Positions 46,501-58,564 of a stretch of DNA of 64,000 bases are shown piece after piece. Under the pieces are notes generated by a model. It saw only the letters and a program-made list of their open reading frames with translations, was not told the DNA's origin and did not search any database. The first letter of the stretch is position 1; each line of letters starts with the position of its first letter. A program made the position numbers and the translations under genes. The DNA is from Cervus elaphus. Taxonomy: Eukaryota > Chordata > Mammalia > Artiodactyla > Cervidae. The stretch is taken from positions 7,626,001 to 7,690,000 of the forward strand of contig NC_057827.1 of the NCBI RefSeq assembly GCF_910594005.1, in the 5' to 3' direction.

Positions 46501-46635
46501 AAGAGGGTTTGCCCTGGCACAGGTAGGCTGCCTCTGTGTTTACTCAGGAATCAGGCCAGGAGGTGCCTTCAATATGAAGTGTGCATCTTTAGTGAAATGT
46601 CCTCTGTCTTTCATACTGAGAATGTTGGTGGGGCA
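43575..46635. other. Unclassified AT-rich sequence
   Basis: About 3 kb without a recognised gene or repeat, the longest such stretch near the centre of the window. It contains a 14-bp-arm perfect inverted repeat at 44449-44485. Short open frames (for example 45734-45958 plus, 46204-46458 minus) show no known domain. Could be single-copy intronic or intergenic DNA. Confidence 0.4.
44449..44485. repeat. Perfect 14-bp inverted repeat, 9-nt loop
   Basis: atttgtaaagagaa (44449-44462) and ttctctttacaaat (44472-44485) are exact reverse complements around the loop gcagtaggt. Not part of any repeat family I recognise. Confidence 0.97.
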
Positions 46636-46978
46636 GGCTAAATCATGTGCCCCATATCTGTATGTTGAAGTCTTAACCCCTAGGACCTGAGAATGTGACT
46701 GAATTTACAGATAGGACCTTTAGAGAAGTGATTCGTTTAAAATGAGGATATTAAGGTGTCTCTACTCCAATGTGACTGAAGGGCCACAGAAGGTAGACCA
46801 CGTCAGAGGCAGCAGGAAAGGGGCAAGACAGAGAGAGAGGCCTCTGCAGACACAAGCCCTGCAGACACCTCAGTCTTGGACTTTCAGCCTTCAGAACTGT
46901 GAGAGAAAAATTTTCTGTTGTTTGAGCCCCACAGTGTGTGATATTTTGTTATGGCAGCCCAAGCAGCCTAACATATCC
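46636..46978 (+). mobile_element. MaLR LTR (MLT1/MST-like)
   Basis: 'aaatcatgtgccccatatct', 'gtatgttgaagtcttaaccc', 'gaatgtgactgaatttacag', 'tttcagccttcagaactgtg', 'tttctgttgtttgagcccca', 'gatattttgttatggcagcc'. The order matches the whole MaLR LTR. The 88-codon frame at 46742-47008 is within it and is not a gene. Confidence 0.85.
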
Positions 46979-47464
46979 AATGTAACAAAAGTGCTGCAGA
47001 AGCAGTAATAGCTTAATAAAATAAAATCTTACTTGGGTGGACAGGAAACACAAATCAGTGCCTTTAGAAACAGAGAATAAAAAACATTTACTGGTTAATA
47101 ATAATTCATCCATTTAAAATAAGGGTTCAAAATCTCTTCTGTGGGAGCCAGAGTAATACCCACCTAAAGATATCCACTAGACATGCAGTCATTGTTACAG
47201 AAATGACAGGAAGCTAACTCACACACCTCCCCATGGATTCCTGACAGTGATGGGAGGGAATTTCCTTACCATTCCTTACGGTAGCCCATCCCATTGCTGG
47301 ATGGTTTTTTCTTTCAGAACTTTCTTGTTCCTCATCCTCCTCCACCTGGCATCTGGCAAAACAAACACAATTTCTTTTTACTCAGTGTGGTGCAATTGAA
47401 AGTTTGTTGTTGATCTTTAACTCAAAGTGATGTTTCTAGTGTTAAACTATGTTTAGTTCATTGT
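46979..47464. other. Unclassified sequence
   Basis: No gene or repeat recognised. Confidence 0.4.
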
Positions 47465-47625
47465 CAACAGCTATTGACCGAGTAACTGGACAAGTGACTG
47501 CAGTTTTCTCCTCTACAAAGTGAGGTGATAACCATTTGAATCTCACAGGGTTGTTCAGAGAATTAAATGAATACACACAAATTGAGTTTATAAAGTGTCA
47601 AGTGTTGAAAACTTCTGTTTTTATA
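47465..47625 (+). mobile_element. MIR SINE
   Basis: 'gtaactggacaagtgactgc', 'ttctcctctacaaagtgagg', 'tctcacagggttgttcagag', 'aattaaatgaatacacacaa', 'ttgagtttataaagtgtcaa' follow MIR core and 3' order. Confidence 0.75.
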
Positions 47626-47912
47626 TCTATTAATTGATTTTTTCACACAGGCTTTAAAATACTTGAAGGCAGCTTGAATGTGCCTCTTAATATCGTCTTT
47701 TGCTTACATACCATCAACCTCTTCAACTGTCTTTAATCCACACAATTTCTAGTCCATTTTCCAACAAGACTCTTAAGTATTAGCCAATATCTTCATGAAA
47801 AATTTTGTACCAATTAAAGGTCAAGGAAAATGTAGACCTATCTATTCATTTTTCCTTAAAATTTCTGGCGAAAGAGTTACCAAAGACAGCTTCACTCACC
47901 TATCATCCCGAT

Positions 47913-48120
47913 GTGCTATGCTTGGTCACTTAGTCGTGTGTGACTCTTTGTGACCCCCATGGATTGTAGCCCATGGGGCTTCTGTCTATGGGGATCCTCC
48001 AGGCAAGAATACTGGAGTGGGTTGCCAGGCCCTCCTCCAGGGGATCTTCCCAACCCAGGCATCGAACCCTGGTCTCCCGCATTGCAGGCAGATTTCTTAA
48101 CTGTCAGAGCACCCAAAGGG
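47913..48120 (-). mobile_element. Bov-tA SINE, reverse
   Basis: 'gtgctatgcttggtcactta' (the variant tail), 'gtgtgactctttgtgacccc', 'cctccaggcaagaatactgg', 'gatcttcccaacccaggcat', 'tctcccgcattgcaggcaga', ending near 'agagcacccaaaggg', a decayed SINE start. The 94-codon plus-strand frame at 47950-48234 crosses it and is not a gene. Confidence 0.93.
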
Positions 48121-48947
48121 TTATCCTGGTGGTGCTGGGGTCCCAGGGCTGAGGGCAGGTGCTGGCCCCAGCTAGCATGTGTCTGCCTGTCTGCCTGTGA
48201 GACTGGAGAGGCTCTGTCCCAGCTGGAGTCCTGACATTGGCTCCAGTGACATTGATCAGTGTAAGATCTTCTGTCCCCATTCTTTCCTTTTCTAAAAGTC
48301 TAAAGCATCACAGTGACAAAGGGAAGGCACAAGAACATGCACTGCAGGAGTTTTCTTTTTATAAGACCTCTATTTCCACATCTGCATATATCAAGCCCCT
48401 CCTTCACTATCCCCCTTGCATTGCCTCCTGTGTGTGGTGAAGGAAAGGGGACTGTGGTGGCATCTGTACCTGGGGATGAGGGTCACAGTGACACTGATTA
48501 CTAATATGCCTTGAAGATTGATTAATGGTGTTAGGAGCTAAAGGAGTGTTTGATATTGAGGAGGCTTTTCAAGAAAGGGAGTTTAGTAACTCTGAGGTCT
48601 GAGGAAGGGCTGCGTGAGGGACAGCTTTGTTTCCTCCAAGAATACAGACAGGTTTCTTCAGACTTTGGGTTTATTTTAGACAATGGCTATCACAGTGGTA
48701 TCTCAGATAGGACAGCAAAAGTCACCCATTGTTGACTGTTCAGAAAGGTTTCCAAGACTTTCTGGAAAGTCTTGACAAATGACCTGTAGCACTGCCCTCT
48801 GTAGTAGAGTTAATGATTCTGAATTTGGATAAAAAGGAAAAATTGAATAAAGAACAAATAAAATAGAGGACATTCACATCAAATACATTTCTTTGGTCAT
48901 AAAACTATCCTTTAGTCAGATCCATTAGACCAGAAGGAAAGAGTTGG
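48121..48947. other. Unclassified sequence
   Basis: GC-richer to about 48250. No gene or repeat recognised; open frames at 48237-48504 have no known motif. An imperfect stem ('ccaagactttctggaaagtcttg') is at about 48751-48773. Confidence 0.4.
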
Positions 48948-48949
48948 TT

Positions 48950-49020
<71 letters not shown>

Positions 49021-49022
49021 TT
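48948..49022. repeat. (TTTA)n microsatellite
   Basis: Eighteen or so uninterrupted TTTA units across 75 bases. Likely hypervariable in length. Confidence 0.98.
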
Positions 49023-51464
49023 CATTTTCAGAAGCAGATCCAAAATAAAAACTTGACTTTTAAATGTCTCTCTCAGAGTCAGGTAAGACCACAGGTGGAT
49101 ACCCAGTGTCACACCCCAAGTCAGTGACTGAGTCTTTGCATTTTAATGGCTTCATGTTGGGTCACATTGTGAGTCCTCCATATGTGAAGGGCTATGTTTC
49201 AATTCTCTCTTTAAAGATTGAGGAAATAGTAAAAAAAAAAAAAAAGCATGCAAAAGTCACTGTATTAAATATGAGTTAGAAAGGGGTGTTAAGTGTTGAC
49301 TCCTTCCTTCAAGGATTTTTTTTTTCCTTCAAGGAGTTTAAACATGCACAACCAACAAGACAAATAAGCAGAAATGTACAGAGAAAGGACCCCAGGTGTT
49401 CACCACAGAGTGAGTGTCACAGGCAGTGATGGACTGGTGTTGACTAAATACAAAGGCCATTTGCTTGGGTTACCTCAGCTCTGCTGCATAAGACAAATGG
49501 ACCTCTGGGTCTGTGAAGGTCTCCCCACCAAGAGCTGAGGAACTTTGTGGATTCCACCATTTTTCAGGATTCTAGTTAGTGCTCACAGCATTGCTAGCAA
49601 TCTGGTCTGAATTGCTTTGTTTTATTGCACATTCTGATGGCACATGCTCATGACTTTAGTTTCTCAGTGTATCCATATATCGGGCTAATTCAGAACCAAG
49701 ATGTCTAAGGTCACCACTCAGGATACAGGATTTGAGGTCACAAGATCCAAAATGTTGTCACTTTACTGCAAAAATCTTACTTAATGTGTTTCCCTTAAAT
49801 TTCTCATTTCTAGATTTAACTCCTTGCCAAAATCTCTCAAAATATGACAAAAAAGACTCAAAATTTTAAATTAAGATGCTTTCATTTACTAATAATCTAC
49901 GTGCAGGAAGGGAACAAGAGAAACCTGTGGGCATGTCCACGCTCAATTCACTTCTCTCCCACACCTGCCCAGGCCCCCCTGTACCTGTCCGTAGAACCCG
50001 TGCTGAACACACAATCCAAGCTTTGCCCAAGAACCACCTTCTTCAAGTCTGAGAAGGGTGCTGCTTTTCCAGAGAATTTATTTCCCCTTACTTGTGCTCA
50101 GGGATCCTTTGTGACCCAGGGGAACTGTGGGCTGAAGTGACTGGTGCCAAGGGGGTTATGAACCTCTGACAAGGAAAGTGTGCTCGTCAAAATGTGGCCC
50201 CTGGTGACATAAAGCTCCACGGACACTGGCCTCTTTTGGGTGTGCTGACCTTTTGTCCAGGTTTACCACTGCAGCCAAGCTGTTGACAGCCTGGAGTCTT
50301 TGATGAAACAAAGGCTTGTGAGCCCAAACTGGACCTTGGGACTTGGTCCCACCAACAGAGAGCATCCAGAAAAAGCTGGGAAGCCTCTACCACCAAGCTG
50401 TATGGGTAGAGAAGTCACTTGGAGTATCTACCCACTGAGCTGCATGCAGTGCAGTTTGAGAACATTCTGGAAGATGTGAAGGACTTGCAGAGATTATCTA
50501 TAGAAGCAGATGAGAGCAATATGCCTGGTACCAGAAGACAGACCACTCCTAGCTACACTTGACTGGTTTCTGTTTTTTTTTGTTTGTTTGTTTGTTTTTT
50601 TCAATGAGAAAAATAGAAATCAATATCAAAACCTCACTGTCAAATACTAAGGACTACAACAGCTTTTAAACTATATAAAATAGTACAGAATTCTTATTTC
50701 ACAGGATAGATCTACCATTTTGAATAATTTCATTGATTGTCCCATGGGTCGGGTGGTCTTGGTGGGCTCCACTGACTCTTACAATGGACCTTTCTGTTGT
50801 TCTGAAGGCTCTCCTAAACCTTGCCTCTAATCAGACAAGGTAAAGGACAATTCACAACAAATGCCATCTAAAGAGGGATATTTTTAAACCATAAGATAAT
50901 TCTTAACAGCTTCAAAAACAAAGCTTGTCAAGAGAAAGAACATTTCTGCCCAATATTCAGACTTGGTTCAATAAACATTTGTTATGCCTTTCCCACATGT
51001 CACATGGAGGGGGAGACTCATAGAATGCCAGTGAGAGATGGTTATTGCCCCGAAGAACCCAATACTGGTTTCCTCCAATGAATGGCACCCGTGGAAATTC
51101 ACAAGCATGAAAAATTATGTGTAATATTTCTCATGCTTTCAAATGTCAGTGTTTCAGAGGAGGTGTTTACCATGAAAATTGCATTCACCAATACAGATCT
51201 CTGCAATGTTATGCACATACCTAGAATTGTGGCTTTTTCAAGAGGATTTTCTAAGCACAATAAGCAATAACTATTTTGTGACTGAAATCACAGGAGTGCA
51301 TAAGAGCAATTTTGGACCTTAGCAGTGGCTGTTGGGAAGATACCATTTGCTGGACCATTCATGTCTGTCATACCTGGAGCAAATATGACTGTCACATCAG
51401 CAGCTGTGGATGTGTCTAACCAATTTCAAGGTGTAAGAGTGATCTTCCCCTCCTTTGCAGTGAA
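49023..51464. other. Unclassified sequence with homopolymer tracts
   Basis: A run of 15 or 16 A lies at about 49230-49245, a short duplicated 'ccttcaaggat/g' flanks a T9 run at 49306-49338, and a T/G tract (T9-(GTTT)n-T6) lies at about 50572-50600. The sequence right of the last tract could be a reverse-oriented retrocopy, but I cannot identify a source. The frames at 49844-50140 and 50156-50396 show no recognised domain. Confidence 0.4.
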
Positions 51465-51473
51465 AACCCTGAT
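51465..51473. repeat. Left target-site duplication of full-length L1
   Basis: aaccctgat, directly before the poly(T) (reversed poly(A)) end of the L1; repeated exactly at 61466-61474. Confidence 0.88.
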
Positions 51474-51830
51474 TTTTTTTTTTTTTTAATTAGTTGGAGG
51501 CTAATTACTTTAAAATATTGTAGTAGCTTTTGCCATACATTGACATGAATCAGCCATGCATTTAAATGTGTTCCCCATCCCGATCACCCCTCCTGCCTCC
51601 CTCCCCATCCCATCCCTCTGGGTCTTCCCAGTGCACCAGCCCTGAGTGCTTGTCTCATGCATCCAACCTGGGCTGGTTGGTGATCTCTTTCACCCTTGAT
51701 AGTATACTTGTTTCAATGCTATTCTCTCAGAACATCTCACCCTTGCCTTCTCCCACAGAGTCCAAAAGTCTATTCTGTACATCTGAGTCACTTTTTCTGT
51801 TTTGCATATAGGGTTATCGTTACCATCTTT

Positions 51831-54800
51831 TTAAATTCCATATATATGTGTTAGTATATTGTATTGGTCTTTATCTTTCTGGCTTACTTCACTCTGTATA
51901 ATGGGCTCCAGTTTCATCCATCTCATTAGAACTGATTCAAATGAATTCTTTTTAATGGCTGAGTAATATTCCATGGTGTATATGTACCACAGCATCCTTA
52001 TCCATTCATCTGCTGATGGGCATCTAGGTTGCTTCCATGTCCTGGCTATTATAAACAGTGCTGTGATAAACATTGGGGTACACATGTCTCTTTCAGTTCT
52101 GGTTTCCTCAGTGTGTATGCCCAGGAGTGGGATTGCTGGGTCATATGGCAGTTCTGTGTCCAGTTTTTTAAGGGATCTCCACACTGTTTTCCATAGCGGC
52201 TGTACTAGTTTGCATTCCCACCAACAGTGTAAGAGGGTTCCCTTTTCTCCACACCCTCTCCAGCATTTATTGCTTGTAGGCTTTTGGATAGCAGCCATCC
52301 TGACTGGCGTGTAATGGTACCTCATTGTGGTTTTGATTTGCATTTCTCTGATAATGAGTGATGTTGAGCACCTTTTCATGTGTTTGTTAGCCATCTGTAT
52401 GTCTTTTTTGGAGAAATGTCTGTTTAGTTCTTTGGCCCATTTTTTGATTGGGTCATTTATTTTTCTGGAATTGAGCTGCAGGGGTTGCTTGTATATTTTT
52501 GAGATTAATCCTTTGTCTGTTGCTTCGTTTGCTATTATTTTCTCCCAATCTGAGGGCTGTCTTTTCACCTTGCTTAGAGTTTCCTTTGTTGTGCAAAAGC
52601 TTTTAAGTTTAATTAGGTCCCATTTGTTTAGTTTTGCTTTTATTTCCAATATTCTGGGAGGTGGGTCATAGAGGATCCTGCTGTGATTTATGCCGAATAC
52701 TGTTTTGCCTATGTTCTCCTCTAGGAGTTTTATAGTTTATGCTCTTACATTTAGATCTTTAATCCATTTTGAGTTTATTTTTGTGTATGGTGTTAGAAAG
52801 TGTTCTAGTTTCATTCTTTTACAAATGGTTGACCAGTTTTCCCAGCACCACTTGGTAAAGAGGTTGTCTTTTTTCTATTGTATATCCTTGTCTCCTTTGT
52901 CGAAGATAAGGTATCCATAGGTTTGTGGATTTATCTCTGGGCTTTCTATTTTGTTCCATTGATCTATATTTCTACCTTTGTGCCAGTACCATACTGTCTT
53001 GATGACTGTGGTTTGTAGTAGAGCCTGAAGTCAGGCAGGTTGATTCCTCGAGTTCCATTCTTCTGTCTCAAGATTGCTTTGGCTATTCAAGGTTTTTTGT
53101 ATTTCCATACCAATTGTGAAATTATTTGTTCTAGTTCTGTGAAGAATACCATTGGTAGCTTGATAGGGATTGCATTGAATCTATAGATTGCTTTGGGTAG
53201 TATAGTCATTTTGACAATATTGATTCTTCCAATCCATGAACACGGTATGTTTCTCCATCTGTTTGTGTCCTCTTTGATTTCTTTTATCAGTGTTTTATAG
53301 TTTTCTATATATAGGTCTTTTGTTTCTTTAGGTAGATATACTCCTAAGTATTTTATTCTTTTTGTTGCAATGGTGGATGGAATTGTTTCCTTAATTTCTC
53401 TTTCTGTTTTCGCATTGTTAGTGTATAGGAATGCAAGAGATTTCTGTGTGTTAATTTTATATCCTGCAACATTACTGTATTCATTGATCAGCTCTAGTAA
53501 TTTTCTGGTAAAGTCTTTAGGGTTTTCTATGTAGAGGATCATGTCTTCTGCCAACAGTGAGAGTTTTATTTCTTCTTTTCCTATCTGGACTCCTTTTATT
53601 TCTTTTTCTGCTCTGATTGCTGTGGCCAACATTTCCAAAACTATGTTGAATAGTAGTAGTGAGAGTGGGCACCCTTGTCTTCTTCCTGACTTTAAGGGAA
53701 ATGTTTTCAATTTTTCACCATTGGGGATAATGTTTGCTGTGGGTTTGTCATATATAGCTTTTATTATGTTGAGGTACGTTCCTTCTATTCCTGCTTTCTG
53801 GAGATGTTTTTTTTTTTTTTTTTTTTTTTAAATCATAAATGGATGTTGAATTTTGTCAAAGGCTTCTTCTGCACCTATTAAGATATCATATGGTTTTTAT
53901 CTTTCAATTTGTTAATGTGGTGTATTGCATTGATTGATTTGCAGATATTAAAGAATCCTTGCATTCCTGGGATAAAGCCCACTTCGTCATGATGTATGAT
54001 CTTTTTAATATGTTGCTGGATTCTGTTTGCTAGAATTTTGTTAAGGATTTTTGCATTTATGTTCATCAGTGATGTTGGCCTGTAGCTTTCTTTTTTTTGT
54101 GGCATCTTTGTCTGGTTTTGGAATTAGGGTGATGGTGGCCTCATAGAATGAGTTTGGAAGTTTGTCTTCTTCTGAAATTTTCTGGAAGAGTTTGAGTAAG
54201 ATAGGTGTTAGCTCTTCTCTAAATTTTTGGTAGAATTCAGCTGTGAAGCTATCTGGTCCTGGGCTTTTGTTTGCTGGAAGATTTCTGATTACAGTTTCGA
54301 TTTCCTTGCTTGTGATGGGTCTGTTAAGATCTTCTATGTCTTCCTGGTTCTGTTTTGGATAGTTATATTTTTCTAAGAATTTGTCCATTTCTTCCAAGTT
54401 GTCCATTTTATTGGCATAGAGCTGCTGGTAGTAGTCTCTTATGATCCTTTGTATTTCAGTGTTGTCTGTTGTGATCTCTCCATTTTCATTTCTAATTTTG
54501 TTGATTTGGTTCTTCTCCCTTTGTTTCTTGATGAGTCTGGCTAACAGTTTGTCAGTTTTATTTCCCTTTTCAAAAAGCCAGCTTTTAGCTTTGCTGATTT
54601 CTGCTATGGTCTCTTTAGTTTCTTTTGCATTTATTTCTGCCCTAATTTTTAAGATTTCTTTCCTTCTACTAACCCTGGGGTTCTTCATTTCTTCCTTCTC
54701 TAGTTGCTTTAGGTGTAGCATTAGGTTATTTATTTGACTTTTCTCTTGTTTCTTGAGGTAAGCCTGTATTGCTATGAACCTTCCCCTTAGCACTGCTTTT

Positions 54801-55670
54801 ACAGTGTCCCATAGGTTTTGGGTTGTTGTGTTTTCATTTTCATTCGTTTCTATGCATATTTTGATTTCTTTTTTTATTTCTTCTATGATTTGTTGATTAT
54901 TCAGAAGCATATTATTTAGCCTCCATATGTTTGAGTTTTTAATAATTGTTTTTTCTTCCCCCCTGTAACTGAGATCTAATCTTACTGCATTGTGGTCAGA
55001 AAAGATGACTGGAGTGATTTCAGTTTTTTTGAATTTCCGAAGGCTGGATTCATGGCCCAGGATGTGATATATTCTGGAGAAGGTTCCGTGTGCACTTGAG
55101 AAAAAGATGAAATTGATTGTTTTGGGGTGAAATGTCCTATAGATATCGATTTGGTCTAGCTGGACCATTGTGTCATTTAAAGTTTGTGTTTCCTTGTTAA
55201 TTTTCTGTTTAGTTGATCTATCCATAGGTGTGAATGGGGTCTCCCACTATTATTGTGTTATTGTTAATTTCCCCTTTCATTCTTGTCAGCATTTGCCTTA
55301 CATATTGTGGTGCTCCTATGTTGACTGCATATATATTTCTAATTGTTATATCTTCTTCTTGGATTGATCCTTTGATTATTATGCAGTGTCCTTCTTTGTC
55401 TCTTTTCACAGCCTTTATTTCAAAGTCTATTTTATCTGATATGAGTATTGCGACTCCTGCTTTCTTTTGGTCTCCGTTTGCATGAAATACTTTTTTCCAG
55501 CCCTTCACTTTCAGTCTGTATGTGTCCCTTGTTTTAAGGTGGGTCTCTTGTAGACAGCATATATGGGGGTCTTGCTTTTGTATCCATTCAGCCAGTCTTT
55601 GTCTTTTGGTCGGGGAATTCAACCCATTTACATTTAAGGTAATTATTGATAAGAATGGTCCCGTTGCCAT
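51831..55670 (-). pseudogene. L1 ORF2 (endonuclease-reverse transcriptase), disrupted
   Basis: ORF2p nicks target DNA (APE-like endonuclease) and copies L1 RNA at the nick. From the ATG at 55670 the N-terminus reads 'FLSIITLNVNGLNSPTKRQR'. A small deletion at about 55220-55230 cuts the endonuclease right after 'NTIIVGD', removing the conserved following Asn. The next piece (54041-55225) has 'FSDHNAVRLDL', but a Tyr replaces the Asp in the 'SRIDHIL' motif. RT pieces follow at 53878-54105 and 53087-53710, where the catalytic FADD reads LAED ('LLAEDMILYIENPKD'). A T23 run sits inside the RT. The C-terminal 273-codon piece (51831-52649) keeps the Cys-rich 'NKCWRGCGEKGTLLHCWWEC'. Non-functional. 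Confidence 0.95.
53807..53829. repeat. Poly(T) expansion inside L1 ORF2
   Basis: A pure 23-T run in the RT coding region, where the family normally has a short T-rich stretch. It disrupts the frame between the 53087-53710 and 53878-54105 fragments. Confidence 0.9.
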
Positions 55671-55722
55671 TTGCTTTGTTGTTTTGGGTTCACGTTCATA
55701 CAGCCTTTCTGTGTTTCCTGTC

Positions 55723-56642
55723 TAGCGAAGATCCTTTAGCATTTGTTGAAGAGCTGGTTTGGTGGTGCTGAATTCTCTCAACTTTTGCTTGTCTGTGAAG
55801 CTTTTGAATTCTCCTTCATATTTGAATGAGATCCTTGCTGGGTACAGTAATCTGGGTTGTAGGTTATTCTCTTTCATTACTTTAAGTATGTCCTGCCATT
55901 CCCTTCTGAAGAGTTTCTATTGATAGATCAGCTGTTATCCTTATGGGAATCCCCTTGTGCATTATTTGTTGTTTTTCCCTTGCTGCTTTTAATATTTGTT
56001 CTTTGTGTATGACCTTTGTTAATCAGATTAATATGTGCCTTGAGGTGTTTTGCCTTGGGTTTATCCTGTTTAGGACTCTCTGGGTTTCTTGGACTTGTGT
56101 CACTATTTCCTTCCCCATTTTGGGGAGTTTTCAGCTATTATCTCCTCTAGTATTTTCTCATGGCCTTTCTTTTTGTCTTCTTCTTCTGGGACTCCTATGA
56201 TTCGAATATTGGGGCCTTTCACATTGTCCTAGAGGTCCCTGAGGTTGTCCTCATTTCTTTTAACTCTTTTTTCTTTTTTCCTCTCTGCTTCATTTATTTC
56301 CAGCATTTTATCTTCTACCTCACTTATCCCATCTTCTGCCTCCGTTATTCTACTGTTGGTTCTCTCCAGAGTGTTTTTGATCTCATTTATTGCATTATTC
56401 ATTTTTAATTGGCTCTTTTTTATTTATTCCAGGTCCTTGTTAAACATTTCTTGCATCTTCTCAATCCTTGTCTCCAGGCTATTTATCTGTAGCTGTATTT
56501 TGTTTTCAAGATTTTGGATCATTTTTATTATCATTATTCTAAATTCTTTTTCAAGTAGATTCCCTATCTCCTCCTCTTTTGTTTGTCTTGGTGGGCATTT
56601 TTCATGTTCCTTTATCTGCTGGGTATTTCTCTGCTTTTTCAT
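55723..56642 (-). pseudogene. L1 ORF1 (RNA-binding coiled-coil protein), disrupted
   Basis: ORF1p forms coiled-coil trimers that coat L1 RNA. The start at 56642 opens 'MKKQRNTQQIKEHEKCPPRQ', followed by heptad-rich 'RIMIIKMIQNLENKIQLQIN', and a stop comes at 56424 after 'MFNKDLE'. The rest continues with shifts and stops, still showing reversed pieces of the RNA-recognition and C-terminal domains (for example the segment around 55780-55900). The last codons precede a TAG at 55725-55723. The total of 920 bases is not a multiple of three, which itself shows a net frameshift. It ends 52 bases before ORF2. Confidence 0.9.
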
Positions 56643-58551
56643 CTTATTTAGATTGCTGTGTTTGGGGTGGCCTTTCTGTATTCTGGTAGTCTGTGGTTCC
56701 TTTTTATTGTAGAGGTGCCTCCCAGTGGGTGGGGCTGGACGTTTAGCTTGTCGAGGTTTGCTGGTTAGGGAAGCTTGCGTCGGTGTTCTGGTGGATGGAG
56801 CTGGATTTCTTCTCTCTGGAGTGCAATGGAGTCTCCAGTAGTGAGTTTTGAGATGGGTCTATGGGTTTGGTGTGACTTTGGGCAGTCTGTATATTGACAC
56901 TCAGGGCTATGTTCCTGCATTTCTGGAGAATTTGCATGGTATGTCTTGCTCTGGAACTTATTGGCTCTTGGGTGGTGGTTGGTTTTAGTGTAGGTATGAA
57001 GGCTTTTGGATGATCTCTTATTAATTAATGTTCATGTAGTGAGGACTTCTCTGGTGTTCTAGGTTTGGGGCTTAAGCCTGTTGCCTCTGGATTTCAGTCT
57101 TATTCTTCCAGTAGCCTCAAGACTTCTCCATCCATACAGCACTGATAATAAAACTTCTAGGTTAATGGTGAGAGGAATTCTCCACAGTGAGGGACACACA
57201 GAGAGGTTCACAGAGTTACATGTAGAAGAGGAGAGGGAGGAAGGAGATAGAGGTGAGAAGGAGGAGAAAAGGGGGGCTCAAGAGAAGAGAAACAGATCTA
57301 GGCAGTACTCTGTTCCCTGTGTTCTCCACAGCCAAGAACACCCACAGAGCTTCACAGAATTAGATTGAGAAGAGAAGGGGAGAGAGGAAATAGAGGTGAT
57401 TTAGGGGAGAAAAAGGAGAGTCAAAAGGGGGAGAGAATGATCAAACCAGTAATCACACTCCTGAGTAAAAATGGGTAGTGAAGGTTGGATTCTTAAATGT
57501 CCAAAATTGATATCAAATACTGAAAAACAAAGATTAAAAATCTAGAGTAGAGGTTAGACTCTTAACAATACAATATTTAAAAAAAACAAAAACACAAAAA
57601 ATTTAAGAAATATATATGAAGTTTGCTTTAAAAATAGGGTCCTTTTTTTTTTTTTTTTTGCCAGGTTATAGTGGGTTATGAAAATGAAAATTAAGGAGTA
57701 ATAGAGGAGTAATACAGGACTTAAAAAAAAAAGAGAGAGAGAGATTTTTTATTAAAAAAAATAATAATATAGTAAAAATACATCTAGGAATTTCTCTGGA
57801 GCTGTTGCGGGCAGTGTGGGTTCAGTTCAGTTTCAGATAGTTCCTTGTTTCAGCTTACACTTCTCCATATCTATAGGCCCCTTCCAGTGTAGTCGGTGTT
57901 AACTACAGGGATTTTAATTTGTTACCTGTCACTTCTAAAGTGGTTCCCTTTGTTTATTTGGCTTCTGTTTGCAGGTCTCTTCAGTGTCTAATTTCTGCCC
58001 TGACACAAGTGGGCAGAGGTGGTCTCTTGTTTAGGTTCGCTTGTTCAGTCGTGCTGTGGGGAGGGAGGGGCATTGCAGACAAATGTCACTGGCTTGTGTG
58101 GGGAGCACTCAGTGTTCCAGTCACACTGGGTTTGCCCCCGCTCGTGGCACGTGTGCTTTCCCTGTCTACACTGCTCAGGCTCCAGGTGGCTCTACCAGGA
58201 ACGGGCCCTGAGTTCCGTGCACTTGCCAGGCCTAAGCCACTCAGGTTCAGGTTTTCAGGTACTGCACAAAGGCCCAGACTCGGTTGGACCTGCCTTTTGT
58301 GCTTCCCTGTCCGAGCAACTCAGGCAACCAGGAGCTTGATGAGAGCACTCTCCCCAGGTGCAGTGCACTTTATCCCCTCCACGGTCCCAGCCTCAGTTTC
58401 TGGGTGCGCTGGTCAGATGCGCCTTCTGTCTCTTCTGTCTCTTCTGGGAAGCTGATTTCTTGCTGCGACCTTCCCAGCAGATGTCAACCATCCAGAATCT
58501 CAGAAAGTCTTTGGTTAGAGACTGGAAGCCTGTTTGCTGTTTGGTAGGGGA

Positions 58552-58564
58552 TGCCATCTCTGAG
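58552..58564. repeat. Left target-site duplication of BovB in L1
   Basis: tgccatctctgag, repeated exactly at 60755-60767. Confidence 0.95.

Noticed and set aside
50156..50396. Two overlapping minus-strand frames
   Set aside because: No domain, overlapping in different frames, and no splice or promoter context.
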